Positions 9,122 through 18,026 of a DNA stretch of 64,000 bases are shown one piece after another. The number at the start of each line of letters is the position of its first letter. The stretch's first letter is position 1. Made by a program: the position numbers and the translations under genes. A model generated the notes under the pieces. It saw nothing but the letters and a program-made list of their open reading frames with translations, ran no database searches and was not told the DNA's origin. Origin of the DNA: Anderseniella sp963698275 (GTDB lineage Bacteria > Pseudomonadota > Alphaproteobacteria > Rhizobiales > Aestuariivirgaceae); NCBI GenBank assembly GCA_963698275.1, contig CAVOQE010000006.1, positions 620,001 through 684,000 on the forward strand. Reading direction: 5' to 3'.

Positions 9122-9320
9122 GGCGGGATGGGTGCAGGTGTATTCGGACTGCGCACATCGTCAGACCTTGTGCGATAGATTCGTCATGGCAGTGCAATGG
9201 AAACAGCCGATATCACCCAGATAGTTATGTTTCGGATCGCAAGGTTGGCATGTTCGTCAAGAAAACGGCACTGGAAAAACAGGCCGCATGAGGCCAACAT
9301 ACTAAGCACGACTCTCCGTA

Positions 9321-10253
9321 TTGATGGAGGGAACATGGGGCTCAGGTCATGGAGTTGGACTGATTTTCAATCACAATGTCGATCACCAAACGAAGGCCGC
9401 TACAGACAATAGCGACATAACCTATTGTGTTGGTTTGTGGCTGGTTCCGGGGAACAAAAAAAGGAGCAGAGAGCATTACCTGGCGCATCTTCCGAAGACG
9501 TTGGAATTATTGAAAAACAAGAAGGTTATATTTCTTTACGACGATGATTCAATCCTTGAGTTTGTCAGAGCAAAAATTGAGACGAAATATTTTTTTGCAA
9601 AAAAAGTCCTGGTCAACGAGATGAGAGCACATCATCATATCGACCAGTTGATCGCGTCTGCAAAAAAATTCAAAATTGTAAAATTTGCGAGGTTGAAGGC
9701 GGAAAAAGGGCTCATTCATTACAACAGAGATCTCATAGGCTCAGGTGAAGACGCTTACAAAACCATCCTTGCTGTATGGTTATCCAAAGTCTTCGTCGTA
9801 CACGACATAGCTATAAAGAAAAATCCCTTTAATACCAACGCCTTTGCTTGGGTGGATGCTTCACTTTCAAGAGTCGCCATCAATCGAAATTCAGCAAATT
9901 TCGTCGACGTCAGCGCCACTGACAAAGTACTGATGCGTGGATCCGGCATGAGGTACAAAGGCAAACAAATAAATTTTAGTGCAGGCTTTATTTTGGCAAC
10001 AATTGAAAATTGGCGCATGTTGAATAAACATTACTCAGAAGAATTTTCCAAAGCCATATACGAACCATATCCAAACGACGACGAAACACTGCTGCACAAA
10101 ATAAGCATGAAACACAGTCACTTATTTCGCAAAATAGAACCAACAAACAAAAGTTACAAAAACCCAGTAAAGCTCATCCGTCGAAAAATATTGGATTCCT
10201 ATTACTCTACAATATATTTTCTAATCATCTACATATCCAATATTAAAAATTAA
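9321..10253 (+). CDS. HtrL/YibB-like protein, possible glycosyltransferase
   Basis: The ORF is up to 310 residues, AT-rich and lysine-rich, unlike its neighbours. Segments such as ITYCVGLWLV, FLYDDDS, FAWVDASLSRV, SAGFILATIENW and DDETLLHKI, in that order, resemble the HtrL/YibB family of nucleotide-diphospho-sugar transferase-like proteins seen in surface glycan loci. The start is uncertain: the TTG 9321 and ATG 9324 starts give an odd leader, and homology seems to begin near residue 33. Composition suggests horizontal transfer. The family assignment is from motif order only. Confidence 0.55.
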   Translation: MMEGTWGSGHGVGLIFNHNVDHQTKAATDNSDITYCVGLWLVPGNKKRSREHYLAHLPKTLELLKNKKVIFLYDDDSILEFVRAKIETKYFFAKKVLVNEMRAHHHIDQLIASAKKFKIVKFARLKAEKGLIHYNRDLIGSGEDAYKTILAVWLSKVFVVHDIAIKKNPFNTNAFAWVDASLSRVAINRNSANFVDVSATDKVLMRGSGMRYKGKQINFSAGFILATIENWRMLNKHYSEEFSKAIYEPYPNDDETLLHKISMKHSHLFRKIEPTNKSYKNPVKLIRRKILDSYYSTIYFLIIYISNIKN

Positions 10254-10254
10254 A

Positions 10255-10500
10255 ACTCTATCAAAGATGGAGTAGATAAACTCAACATCCTCCTCAGTTG
10301 GCCTTTCATACGCTCCAGGGGGAGACTTGCCGAGTTTGGTTTTTAAACTATCTCTGAAAAAACCTCGTCCAATCTACCCTGCCGAAATTTTATGAGGAGA
10401 TCTTTTCGGCAGGACATGTGATTATAATCCAAAGCCTTGAGGCATTTTCCAAGCGTAGTCGTTCCAGTTTTATTTAACCCGAGCCCAAAAAACCTTCATT
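10255..10500 (-). pseudogene. Decayed sulfotransferase fragment
   Basis: Read on the minus strand from ATG 10500, MKVFWAR is followed after a one-frame jump by LNKTGTTTLGKCLKALDYNH, the PAPS-binding P-loop region of family-4-type sulfotransferases. The frame then meets TAA at 10343-10345. A further frame change gives GKSPPGAYERPTEEDVEF and an open stretch to the end of the neighbouring gene. With at least two frame disruptions and no C-terminal half, this is a remnant. A 10-bp stem hairpin (10378-10413) lies inside it. Confidence 0.6.
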
Positions 10501-10735
10501 GTTCTGACATCCCCCAGTTGGGTTTCATCGTAGCGAGAGGTTGGCATCGGCTGTTCCTTTTTTTCAAATTTTTTGAGGCTTAGCGCAGTATGTGACCCAT
10601 TTTCCACGGAATTGACACCATCCGGGCGGGATTTGGCCGATTAAGTAAACTCACCTCTCCTGTCCCGTCATCATGACGACAGCGCCGCATTGCCGGAGAA
10701 TCCCGACAAACAAAGCAAAGAGGGTCATTTCCATC
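10501..10735. other. Intergenic stretch, no gene seen
   Basis: This short gap between the sulfotransferase remnant and the DHFR-like pseudogene shows no supportable coding sequence. A T-rich run near 10556-10572 precedes a GC-richer segment holding the upstream region of the next gene. Confidence 0.4.
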
Positions 10736-11305
10736 ATGACGCCGGCAAAAAGTGCAATCGGGTATGTATTCATGGCTATGAGCCTGGACGGCTATATTGC
10801 CAGGGCAGACGGTAATCTCGACTGGCTGATGAAACAGAAAACCGAAAGCGAAGATCACGGCTGCGACACCTTCATGGCATCGGTTGACGGCCTCATCATG
10901 GGCCGTGGTTAGTTTGAAAAAGTCCTGACCTTCGATGACTGGCCCTATCACAAGCCGGTTGTCGTGATGAGCCAGACATTGAACGATGCAGACATTCCGG
11001 GCGGGTTGCGAAACAAGGTGGAGCTTTCAACCCTGGAGCCGAAAGAGCTGATGCAGGAACTTGGTCGCAAGGGCTGGCAGCGCGCCTATGCTGATGGCGG
11101 GAAAATTATTCAGTCGTTTCTGCGTGCCGGACTGATTTCGGACATCATCGTCACCCACATACCGATCCTGATCGGGGAAGGACTGCCGTTGTTCGGCCGA
11201 CTCGATCGCGACATCGACCTTGAACATCGTGAGACCCGGTCATTTCCATCCGGTCTGGCAGGTTCGAAATACCGGATCAGGCAGGTCGGCGGGCAGACAC
11301 GGTGA
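10736..11305 (+). pseudogene. RibD/DHFR-like reductase family gene with in-frame amber stop
   Basis: The frame begins MTPAKSAIGYVFMAMSLDGYIARADG, typical of RibD C-terminal/DHFR-like proteins. It reaches IMGRG, then TAG at 10910-10912, then continues in the same frame with FEKVLTFDDWPYHKP through ADGGKIIQSFLRAGLI and LIGEGLPLFG to a normal stop at 11303-11305. Family members usually have Thr or Ser where the amber codon lies; a single change from TCG would explain it. Everything else looks intact, so the gene is recently inactivated or read through. Confidence 0.85.
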
Positions 11306-11434
11306 TTGGGGTGTGCCGACAAGCTGGTTGCGGATTTTAACGACACAATAAACCCGCTCTTGTCATGCAGCAGACTTGCTTTACTGTTATAAACCACGCT
11401 TGTTCGCGCTCATTTCCGATTGGACCGTCAACGC

Positions 11435-13255
11435 ATGTCAAAAAGCCCAGCACCTCAAGATCCTGCCGGCTTTACCCTGCCTGATCCCATCCAGTTGATG
11501 GATAATTTGTCCAAGGCACTGCAGCTTGGTGCGGCAATCGCCCAGAACATGGCCGAGCACAAGCAGCAAGATGCCGGCGCTGCGGACGGCGAGGCATTCA
11601 AACCCATTGAACCGGTGTTGAAGACGTTTACCGAAATTGCCCAATCCTATGCGCAACATCCTGAACGCTGGGCCGAAGCCAGTTTCCAGCTCTGGCAGGG
11701 ATATTCTCAGCTTTGGCAGAATTCACTGGCGCGCATGATGGGAGAACACCCCGACCCGGTTGCAACACCAGCGCGTGGCGACAAGCGGTTCAAGGATCCC
11801 GACTGGTCGCGCAACCAGGTGTTTGATTTTTTCAAACAGGCATACCTGCTGACCGCCAAATGGGCGCATGAAACCATCGCCAATACGGCAGACACGGACG
11901 AGGCGACCCGGCACAAGGCGAACTTCTACTTCGACCAGATTGCCAATGCCATGTCGCCGTCGAATTTTGCCGTCACCAACCCGGAAGTGCTGAAGCAGAC
12001 GCTCGCCTCAAACGGCCAGAACCTGCTGGACGGCATGAAAAACCTTGCCCGCGACCTGGAAGCAGGTCACGGATCCCTGCGCATCAAGCAGACCGACACG
12101 AGCGCTTTTGCGCTGGGTGAAAACATGGCGCTGTCACCCGGCCAGGTGGTGTTTCAGAATGAGCTGATGCAGCTTATTCAATATGCGCCTGCGACGGAAA
12201 AGGTGCACAAGACCCCGCTGCTTATAGTGCCGCCGTGGATCAACAAGTTCTATATTCTCGATCTCAATCCGAAAAAATCCTTCATTCGCTGGTGCGTGGA
12301 ACAGGGACTGACGGTGTTTGTCATCTCCTGGGTCAATCCGGATGCAAAGCTGGCTGAAAAGGGCTTTGCCGATTACATGCATGACGGCATTCTCGAGGCC
12401 ATCAACAAAATCCAGGAGCAGACCGGTGAAAAACAACGGGTCAATGCCATCGGGTACTGCATTGGCGGCACGCTGCTGGCCTCGACACTCGGTTACATGG
12501 CGGCCCGCAACGATGAGCGCATCAAGTCTGCAACTTTCTTCACAACCCAGGTGGATTTCACCTATGCGGGTGATCTGAAAGTGTTTGCCGATGAAGAGCA
12601 GATCAGCCTCGTCGAAGAGCGCATGGCAAAGGACGGATTCCTTGACGGCAAGGAAATGTCCAATGCCTTCAACCTGTTGAGATCAAATGACCTGATCTGG
12701 TCCTATGTGGTGAACAATTACCTCAAGGGCAAGGACCCGATGCCCTTTGACCTTCTGTACTGGAATGCCGACCCGACCCGCATGCCGGCCGCCACCCACT
12801 CGTTCTATTTGCGCGAATGCTATCTCTACAACCATCTCAGCCAGGGCAAGATGACGCTCGATCAGGTGCGTATTGATCTGAGCAAGGTGAAGATTCCGGT
12901 CTACAATCTGGCCGCGCGCGAGGACCATATCGCGCCATTGCAGTCGGTGTTCAAGATCGGTGAGATACTGGGCGGTGACACGCAGCTTGTCGTGGCGGGT
13001 TCAGGCCATATTGCCGGTGTGGTCAACCCGCCTGAAGGCGGCAAATACCAGTACTGGACCAATGACAAGGGTGCCGACACGGTTGAAGAATGGCTGGCGA
13101 ACGCCGAAGAGCACCCCGGGTCGTGGTGGCCGCACTGGATGGAATGGCTGGCCGACAGGTCGGGCAAGATGGTGCCGGCGCGCGATCCGGAACTTGGCAA
13201 GCTGCAGCCGATTGAACCGGCACCGGGATCTTATGTGAAGGTCAAGGGAAACTAG
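11435..13255 (+). CDS. phaC: Class I poly(3-hydroxyalkanoate) synthase
   Basis: The protein is 606 residues, with the N-terminal PhaC domain followed by an alpha/beta hydrolase domain. The lipase-like box GYCIGG places the catalytic Cys near residue 342. The Asp is in AAREDHIAP and the His in GSGHIAGVVNPP. It polymerises 3-hydroxyacyl-CoA into PHA granules. ATG 11435 is chosen over TTG 11420. No phaR or phasin gene is adjacent. A double-hairpin repeat follows the stop codon. Confidence 0.96.
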   Translation: MSKSPAPQDPAGFTLPDPIQLMDNLSKALQLGAAIAQNMAEHKQQDAGAADGEAFKPIEPVLKTFTEIAQSYAQHPERWAEASFQLWQGYSQLWQNSLARMMGEHPDPVATPARGDKRFKDPDWSRNQVFDFFKQAYLLTAKWAHETIANTADTDEATRHKANFYFDQIANAMSPSNFAVTNPEVLKQTLASNGQNLLDGMKNLARDLEAGHGSLRIKQTDTSAFALGENMALSPGQVVFQNELMQLIQYAPATEKVHKTPLLIVPPWINKFYILDLNPKKSFIRWCVEQGLTVFVISWVNPDAKLAEKGFADYMHDGILEAINKIQEQTGEKQRVNAIGYCIGGTLLASTLGYMAARNDERIKSATFFTTQVDFTYAGDLKVFADEEQISLVEERMAKDGFLDGKEMSNAFNLLRSNDLIWSYVVNNYLKGKDPMPFDLLYWNADPTRMPAATHSFYLRECYLYNHLSQGKMTLDQVRIDLSKVKIPVYNLAAREDHIAPLQSVFKIGEILGGDTQLVVAGSGHIAGVVNPPEGGKYQYWTNDKGADTVEEWLANAEEHPGSWWPHWMEWLADRSGKMVPARDPELGKLQPIEPAPGSYVKVKGN

Positions 13256-13265
13256 GGCCAGGACG

Positions 13266-13368
13266 CTAGAGCAACCTGGGTTCAAGTGAACCCATGTTGC
13301 TCGATCACTTTGAAAGCGACCTGGTTTATGATTTTTGGCTGGTTCAACCAAGAATCATCCTGATCTAG
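13266..13368. repeat. Double-hairpin dispersed repeat, copy B
   Basis: Second copy of the 9020-9121 element. Hairpin 1 pairs GAGCAAC with GTTGCTC and TGGGTTC with GAACCCA; hairpin 2 pairs TTGG with CCAA inside a longer imperfect stem at about 13329-13357. Loop bases differ between copies while the stems are kept. It begins and ends with CTAG, and its right-hand CTAG supplies the TAG stop of the minus-strand DUF3775 gene. It separates the convergent phaC and DUF3775 genes. Confidence 0.8.
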
Positions 13369-13757
13369 AGAATGCCTTCTTCCGCCGCTTCCACGGAAAT
13401 CCCCATCCTGTCGAGACCTTCTTCCAGATAATCCGCCAGCAAGGGTACACCCAGCAGGTAATCCTCGGTTTTGTTGACCCGTTCGGAGCGTGCGGTGTCC
13501 AGAGCCTCCTGAATATCGTCCGGTTCGTAGGTGCCGCGCCCTATCCACATCAGTGCGACCAGCGCCACCTGCTCATCGACGTTCATGTCATCAATGAACC
13601 CGCGCAGTTCAGCTTCTGTAGGGTCGTCCCGGCGGGATTCCAGAATGCTGTCGGAATCAGCCTCATCACCGTCCCCGTCCCAGGCAGCAACCTTGCCGTC
13701 CAGTTCGCGGGCCCGCACGATGACGTGAGCCACCTTTTCCGGGGAGATGTCTAGCAT
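13365..13757 (-). CDS. DUF3775-family protein
   Basis: The 130-residue acidic protein starting MLDISPEKVAHVIVRARELDGKV matches the DUF3775 pattern, including LRGFIDDMNVDEQVALVALMWIGRGTY. Start ATG 13757 has GGAGG at ideal distance; the longer frame upstream is unlikely. The function is unknown. The family is common in alphaproteobacteria and here is convergent with phaC, the repeat between them providing its stop codon. Confidence 0.8.
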   Translation of the reverse strand: MLDISPEKVAHVIVRARELDGKVAAWDGDGDEADSDSILESRRDDPTEAELRGFIDDMNVDEQVALVALMWIGRGTYEPDDIQEALDTARSERVNKTEDYLLGVPLLADYLEEGLDRMGISVEAAEEGIL

Positions 13758-13890
13758 GGGCGTGTCCTCCTGCAGTGTGCCACAGCAATAATCATGGACA
13801 GCAGAGTGCTCGACACCTGATTTTACGTCGTTGATCCATCTCAATCCCGACGGATTTCAGCGTCGATTTAGGTAATGGTCCGCGACAGCG

Positions 13891-15048
13891 CTATTTTTCC
13901 GACTTGGCCAGCTGGTGCAGGCCCCGCGCGCGGCGATCAAGCCACCAGCCATATTGTTCCGGCCAATGGGCAAAATCCAGATCAACACCCATCGCCTGGG
14001 CCTGATGGCGGGGCCAGAACGGGTCATTGATGGCTTCGCGCGCAATTGCGATCAGGTCCGCCTGGCCGTTTTGCAGAATGTCTTCGGCCTGCGGTCCGTC
14101 CAGTATCAACCCGACCGCCATGGTCTGGATTTCAGCATCGCGTCTGATCCGGTCGGCGTACGGCACCTGGAATCCGGGACCGCGATAGCCGGTTGAAGCG
14201 GTCGCGCCTGCCGCGGCATTGCCGCCTGAAGAACAGTCGATGACATCCACACCTGCGGCTTTCAACGCCTTCGCCAAGGCCACGGAATCTTCAATGCTCC
14301 AGCCGCCTTCAAACCCGTCCACGGAAGAAATGCGCACGAACAGCGGCTTGGCGTCGGGCCACACCGGGCGCACGGCTTCGGTGACTTCAAGCAGAAACCG
14401 CATGCGGTTCTCGCGGCTGCCGCCATACTCATCGTTACGCACATTGGACAGCGGCGACAGGAACTGCTGCAACAGGTAGCCATGGGCAGCATGCAGTTCC
14501 AGAATATCCATGCCGATATGATTGGCCCGTTTGGCGGCGGCAACAAAGTCAGCGGTGACTTGCGCAATGTCAGCCCTGGTCATTTCACGTGGCACCAGCC
14601 AGCCCTTGCCGGCCGGCAGCGGGCTTGGGCCGATAACCGGCCAGGCCGTCTCGCCGCGCAGCGCATCGGTTTCATCCAGCGCGCCATTGCCGTGCCACGG
14701 GCGCTGTACGGACGCCTTGCGGCCTGCATGGCCAATCTGGATACCGGGCACCACACCCTGCCCCTTGATAAAATCGACGATGCCACGCATGGCATCGGCG
14801 TGGATGTCCGACCAGATACCGAGATCGCCATGGGTGATGCGGCCGATGTCCTGTACGGCACTGGCTTCCAGAATGATCGCACCGGGCCTGCCCAGGGCAT
14901 ATTTTGAGTAATTGGCGAAATGCCAGTCAGAAAACAGGCCGTCCTGCGCCGAATACTGGCACATGGGCGCAATGACCACGCGGTTTGGAAGCGTGACCTG
15001 CTTGATGGTGCAGGGCGAAAACAACTTGGGGTCAGGAGCCATCGTCAC
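13891..15048 (-). CDS. Old yellow enzyme-family NADH:flavin oxidoreductase (YqjM-like)
   Basis: The 385-residue TIM-barrel flavoenzyme has the YqjM-type N-terminus LPNRVVIAPMCQYSA, with the FMN-modulating Cys, and LHAAHGYLLQQFLSP with the substrate-binding His pair. YGGSRENRMRFLLE follows. Such enzymes reduce activated alkenes at NAD(P)H expense. The GTG start overlaps the argC stop by 4 bases (GTGA), so it is translated from the argC transcript. No link to arginine synthesis is known. Confidence 0.92.
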   Translation of the reverse strand: MTMAPDPKLFSPCTIKQVTLPNRVVIAPMCQYSAQDGLFSDWHFANYSKYALGRPGAIILEASAVQDIGRITHGDLGIWSDIHADAMRGIVDFIKGQGVVPGIQIGHAGRKASVQRPWHGNGALDETDALRGETAWPVIGPSPLPAGKGWLVPREMTRADIAQVTADFVAAAKRANHIGMDILELHAAHGYLLQQFLSPLSNVRNDEYGGSRENRMRFLLEVTEAVRPVWPDAKPLFVRISSVDGFEGGWSIEDSVALAKALKAAGVDVIDCSSGGNAAAGATASTGYRGPGFQVPYADRIRRDAEIQTMAVGLILDGPQAEDILQNGQADLIAIAREAINDPFWPRHQAQAMGVDLDFAHWPEQYGWWLDRRARGLHQLAKSEK

Positions 15049-16094
15049 GGGAACAATGTCACCTGTTCAAGACCGGTCACCTCCGGCAGTCCGAACATCA
15101 GGTTGAAATTCTGCACTGCCTGACCGGCAGAGCCCTTGACCAGATTGTCCAGCGTCGACAGAAGCACCACCCTGCCCTCGATCCGATCGGGAACCACACC
15201 CATCATCACCCGGTTTGAGCCGCGGACAAACTGTGTCGCAGGCATTACACCGCCGGGTGCCATGTTGACGAACGGCTCATCGTCATAGCGTCCGGCAAGC
15301 ACGTCGTGACAATCGCGCGCGGTTTTGCCCGGGGCAAGCCTGGCATAGGCGGTGATGAATTCTCCGCGGCTCATGGGCACCAGATGCGGCGTGAAGTTCA
15401 CGATCACATCGCGGCCCGCGGCAATCGACAGTTCCTGCTCGATCTCGGGAGCATGCCGGTGCTTGCCAATGGAATATGGCCCCATGCCCTCACCGGCTTC
15501 GCAAAACAGGGTGTTCTGCTTCAGCGCACGCCCGGCACCGGACACGCCAGACTTGGCATCAATCACCAGATCAGATGCATCGATCAGCCCCGCCGCCACC
15601 AGCGGCAGCAGCAACATCAGAACCGCGGTTGGATAACATCCCGGACAGGCAACCAGCCTGGCACCGGCGATCTGGTCGCGGTAATGTTCGGTCAGTCCAT
15701 AGACCGCTTGTGTCTGCAGATCCAGCGCAGCGTGCTCATTGCCATACCATTGCCGGTAGGTTTCCGGGTCACGCAGCCGGAAGTCAGCCGACATGTCTAT
15801 GATTTTCAGATGTTCAGGCAACCCCTTTATGACCTGCTGGCTTGTGGCATGCGGCAAACCGCAAAACGCTGCGTCGACGCGCGACCAGTCTACCTCGTCA
15901 TTGGTGACAAGCCCCGGCAAGCCCAGGCCGCTGAGATGGGGAAAAACCGCTTCCATTGTTTTGCCGGCATGGGAATTGGCCGTCAGCGCCACGATTTCCA
16001 TATTCGGGTGAGCATAGGCCAGTCGCACGAGATCAGCGCCGGTATAGCCTGATGCCCCGATTACCGCGACGCGGATTTTCTGTGCGCTGCTCAT
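15045..16094 (-). CDS. argC: N-acetyl-gamma-glutamyl-phosphate reductase
   Basis: The 349-residue protein has the Rossmann start VAVIGASGYTGADLVRL and the catalytic Cys in LVACPGCYPTAV. It reduces N-acetylglutamyl phosphate to the semialdehyde in arginine synthesis. ATG 16094 is preferred because GGAG lies 8 bases upstream; the in-frame TTG 16109 is less likely. It is transcribed ahead of the OYE-family gene with a 4-base overlap. The other arg genes are not in the window. Confidence 0.95.
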   Translation of the reverse strand: MSSAQKIRVAVIGASGYTGADLVRLAYAHPNMEIVALTANSHAGKTMEAVFPHLSGLGLPGLVTNDEVDWSRVDAAFCGLPHATSQQVIKGLPEHLKIIDMSADFRLRDPETYRQWYGNEHAALDLQTQAVYGLTEHYRDQIAGARLVACPGCYPTAVLMLLLPLVAAGLIDASDLVIDAKSGVSGAGRALKQNTLFCEAGEGMGPYSIGKHRHAPEIEQELSIAAGRDVIVNFTPHLVPMSRGEFITAYARLAPGKTARDCHDVLAGRYDDEPFVNMAPGGVMPATQFVRGSNRVMMGVVPDRIEGRVVLLSTLDNLVKGSAGQAVQNFNLMFGLPEVTGLEQVTLFP

Positions 16095-16303
16095 GTTGTA
16101 AAACTCCAAGGAATGTAAGCCGTGCCTGCAATAACCGGTTCATTGGTTTGCGTAAAGCCGGTATGTTGCGTAGACAATCCTGGACCATTGCCTGTCTGGT
16201 CAGTTGAACAAGTGTTTTCGGCTCGTGCTGATCCCATGCCAGGTGACGCAAACATGACCCTCCGACCATCCCGGCAATACTAAACTCAAGGTCGTTTGCA
16301 GAC

Positions 16304-17348
16304 ATGAAATTTCACGAGATGACTTCGCAAGCGGTCAAAAACCAACTGAACAGCCTGCAGGCGGCAAATCCAGCCCTACCGGCCGATTTCCGTGTTTCAG
16401 GGCCCGTGCATGCAAATCCGCACAATGGGGGCCCGCATCCGGCCACGAAAATATTCCGCGGCACCAGTTCATCATTGCCGTATGATCTGGCAATAAAGGC
16501 TGTCGACACGGACTCGAAACCGAATGCCGGCTTGTGGTTTGAACGTGAGGCCGATGTACTCAGGCAACTTGAAAAAAATCAACCCCCTGATCACCCGGGA
16601 CTGACAGCCCGTTTACATCTCGCCGATGCCGCAAGCGGGCTGCTGGTGACCGAATGGCTTGAAGGCCGAAACCTGCGCAAGCATTTCTACCTGAACATGT
16701 TCCGCGAGCATCATCGCAATGCAGGAATTACAGCCGCCGGAAGATGGCTTTCGCGGCTTCACGATTCATGGGGACGTGAAACGGTCTCGTTTGACACTTC
16801 GGAGTTCGTGCGAGAAATACATACCAGGATTCTGGCAAATTCCGGGGACAGGCAGGACAGGCATCTCAACTATCTGGAGGTGCTGCAGGCCGCGGTTTTG
16901 AAACTTGCTGACGAACCAAATATTGTCAGTCTTCAGCATGGTGATTTCAGCCCGAATAATCTGGTTATCGCCAATGATCAAATGGACCTGCGTTCGTTTG
17001 ATTTTTCAAACCCGGTAGCAGCACCGATCGAGATCGACATTGCACATTTCATACTCAATAGAACGGTCAAACTGGGGACCAGGCTCAGAGCGGGATCCAC
17101 GTCCGATCCCTGGCAGCAGAACTCCGCAGTGGCAGGCATTTTCGCTGGGGTATTTCGGCGTGCCGGATCACCCGCCAGGGCGCTGGCTTTCCTGGTACGC
17201 GCTCAGGACGCTGTTGGCCCGGGCACCGTTCCTCAACCTGTTTTCGCAAGACAGTTCACGAAGCCGGATAGAGCGATTTGACCGCCGCAAGGAACTGCGC
17301 CGGGTAGAAAGCCTGATTGCAATTCTGGCCGATGATCTGGGTCGCTGA
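16304..17348 (+). CDS. APH/choline-kinase-fold phosphotransferase, frameshifted near the 3' end
   Basis: The N-terminal and central parts read in one frame from ATG 16304 and contain the kinase-like signature SLQHGDFSPNNLV and the metal-binding RSFDFSNP. This marks an APH-fold phosphotransferase acting on an unknown small molecule. After GIFAG the frame runs on in low-quality sequence to 17281. The next frame instead gives YFGVPDHPP, WLSWYALRTLLARAPF and RFDRRKELRRVESLIAIL to a stop at 17346-17348. Removing one G from GGGG (17147-17150) joins the two. It is either a +1 frameshift mutation or a sequence error; intact length would be 347 residues. Confidence 0.75.
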
Positions 17349-17352
17349 CAGC

Positions 17353-17380
17353 AAAAACCCCACCGGAAATACCGGTGGGG
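17353..17380 (-). terminator. Rho-independent terminator of the EF-hand gene
   Basis: A 9-bp perfect stem CCCCACCGG / CCGGTGGGG (17358-17380) with a 5-base loop is followed, on the minus strand, by TTTTT. It lies about 65 bases beyond the stop of the minus-strand EF-hand gene and 4 bases past the frameshifted kinase stop. Confidence 0.85.
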
Positions 17381-17445
17381 TCAATGGCTTGCAGGAAGGT
17401 ATGGCGACCTGATCGCCTTACAAACATTCCTGAATGCGTACAGGC

Positions 17446-17664
17446 TTAGCCCTGGATTGCAGCCCACTCGTCTGCACTCAGTTCGCCATTCTGGTCGCCA
17501 TCGGCAGCCTTGAATGCGTCATCAGCCATATCAGGCATGGCAGCCTTGGCTTCTTCCATGGATACTGAACCGTTCTGGTCAGCGTCTACAGCGGTGAAGT
17601 CAGCAGCAAGAGCTGCGGTTGAAGCGAAACCAGTAGCAAGTACGATTGCGAGAAACTTTTTCAT
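17446..17664 (-). CDS. Secreted EF-hand calcium-binding mini-protein
   Basis: The protein is only 72 residues. Residues 1-20 form a Sec signal peptide ending in ALA. Two canonical 12-residue EF-hand loops follow, DADQNGSVSMEE (27-38) and DGDQNGELSADE (55-66), with acidic residues at positions 1, 3 and 12. It is therefore a single paired-EF-hand domain exported to the periplasm. ATG 17664 has GGAG 9 bases upstream; the longer frame is discarded. A strong terminator follows. Confidence 0.9.
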   Translation of the reverse strand: MKKFLAIVLATGFASTAALAADFTAVDADQNGSVSMEEAKAAMPDMADDAFKAADGDQNGELSADEWAAIQG

Positions 17665-18026
17665 GTTTAATTCTCCAGTTAGACTTATTGCGACCTGCAC
17701 GGCCTGCCTCATCGAGCAGCCGGTGAGGTCGTTCATCTGCCGTCCACGAGGCAGAAAGTGACTTGCCATTGCGGCAGTGAGAAGCAGGCCGCAAGGAATT
17801 GTCGGGGTTAATTTGTGGTGGAATGTGACCGGTTTCCGATACTCGTCACAGACCTGAGCGTAACCAGCATGGGTCCAGAAAATCGTCCAAAAACCCGGAA
17901 AACCGCACCAGAATGACTTCAATTTTCCATATGAAACGTCCTGGCGCAGACGTTGCGGCGCACAAGATTGCGGCACAGCATGCGGTCAGTGCCTTTTATC
18001 TGACAGGCCGTCACAAGACAACAAGG
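17665..18026. other. Intergenic region upstream of the EF-hand gene
   Basis: About 360 bases between two minus-strand genes. It should hold the EF-hand promoter and the 3' end of the transcript from 18027. No conserved box or RNA structure stands out by eye. Confidence 0.4.

Noticed and set aside
10378..10413. 10-bp stem hairpin as a terminator of the HtrL-like gene
   Set aside because: It lies about 125 bases past the stop inside the sulfotransferase remnant, and the required U-tract is absent.
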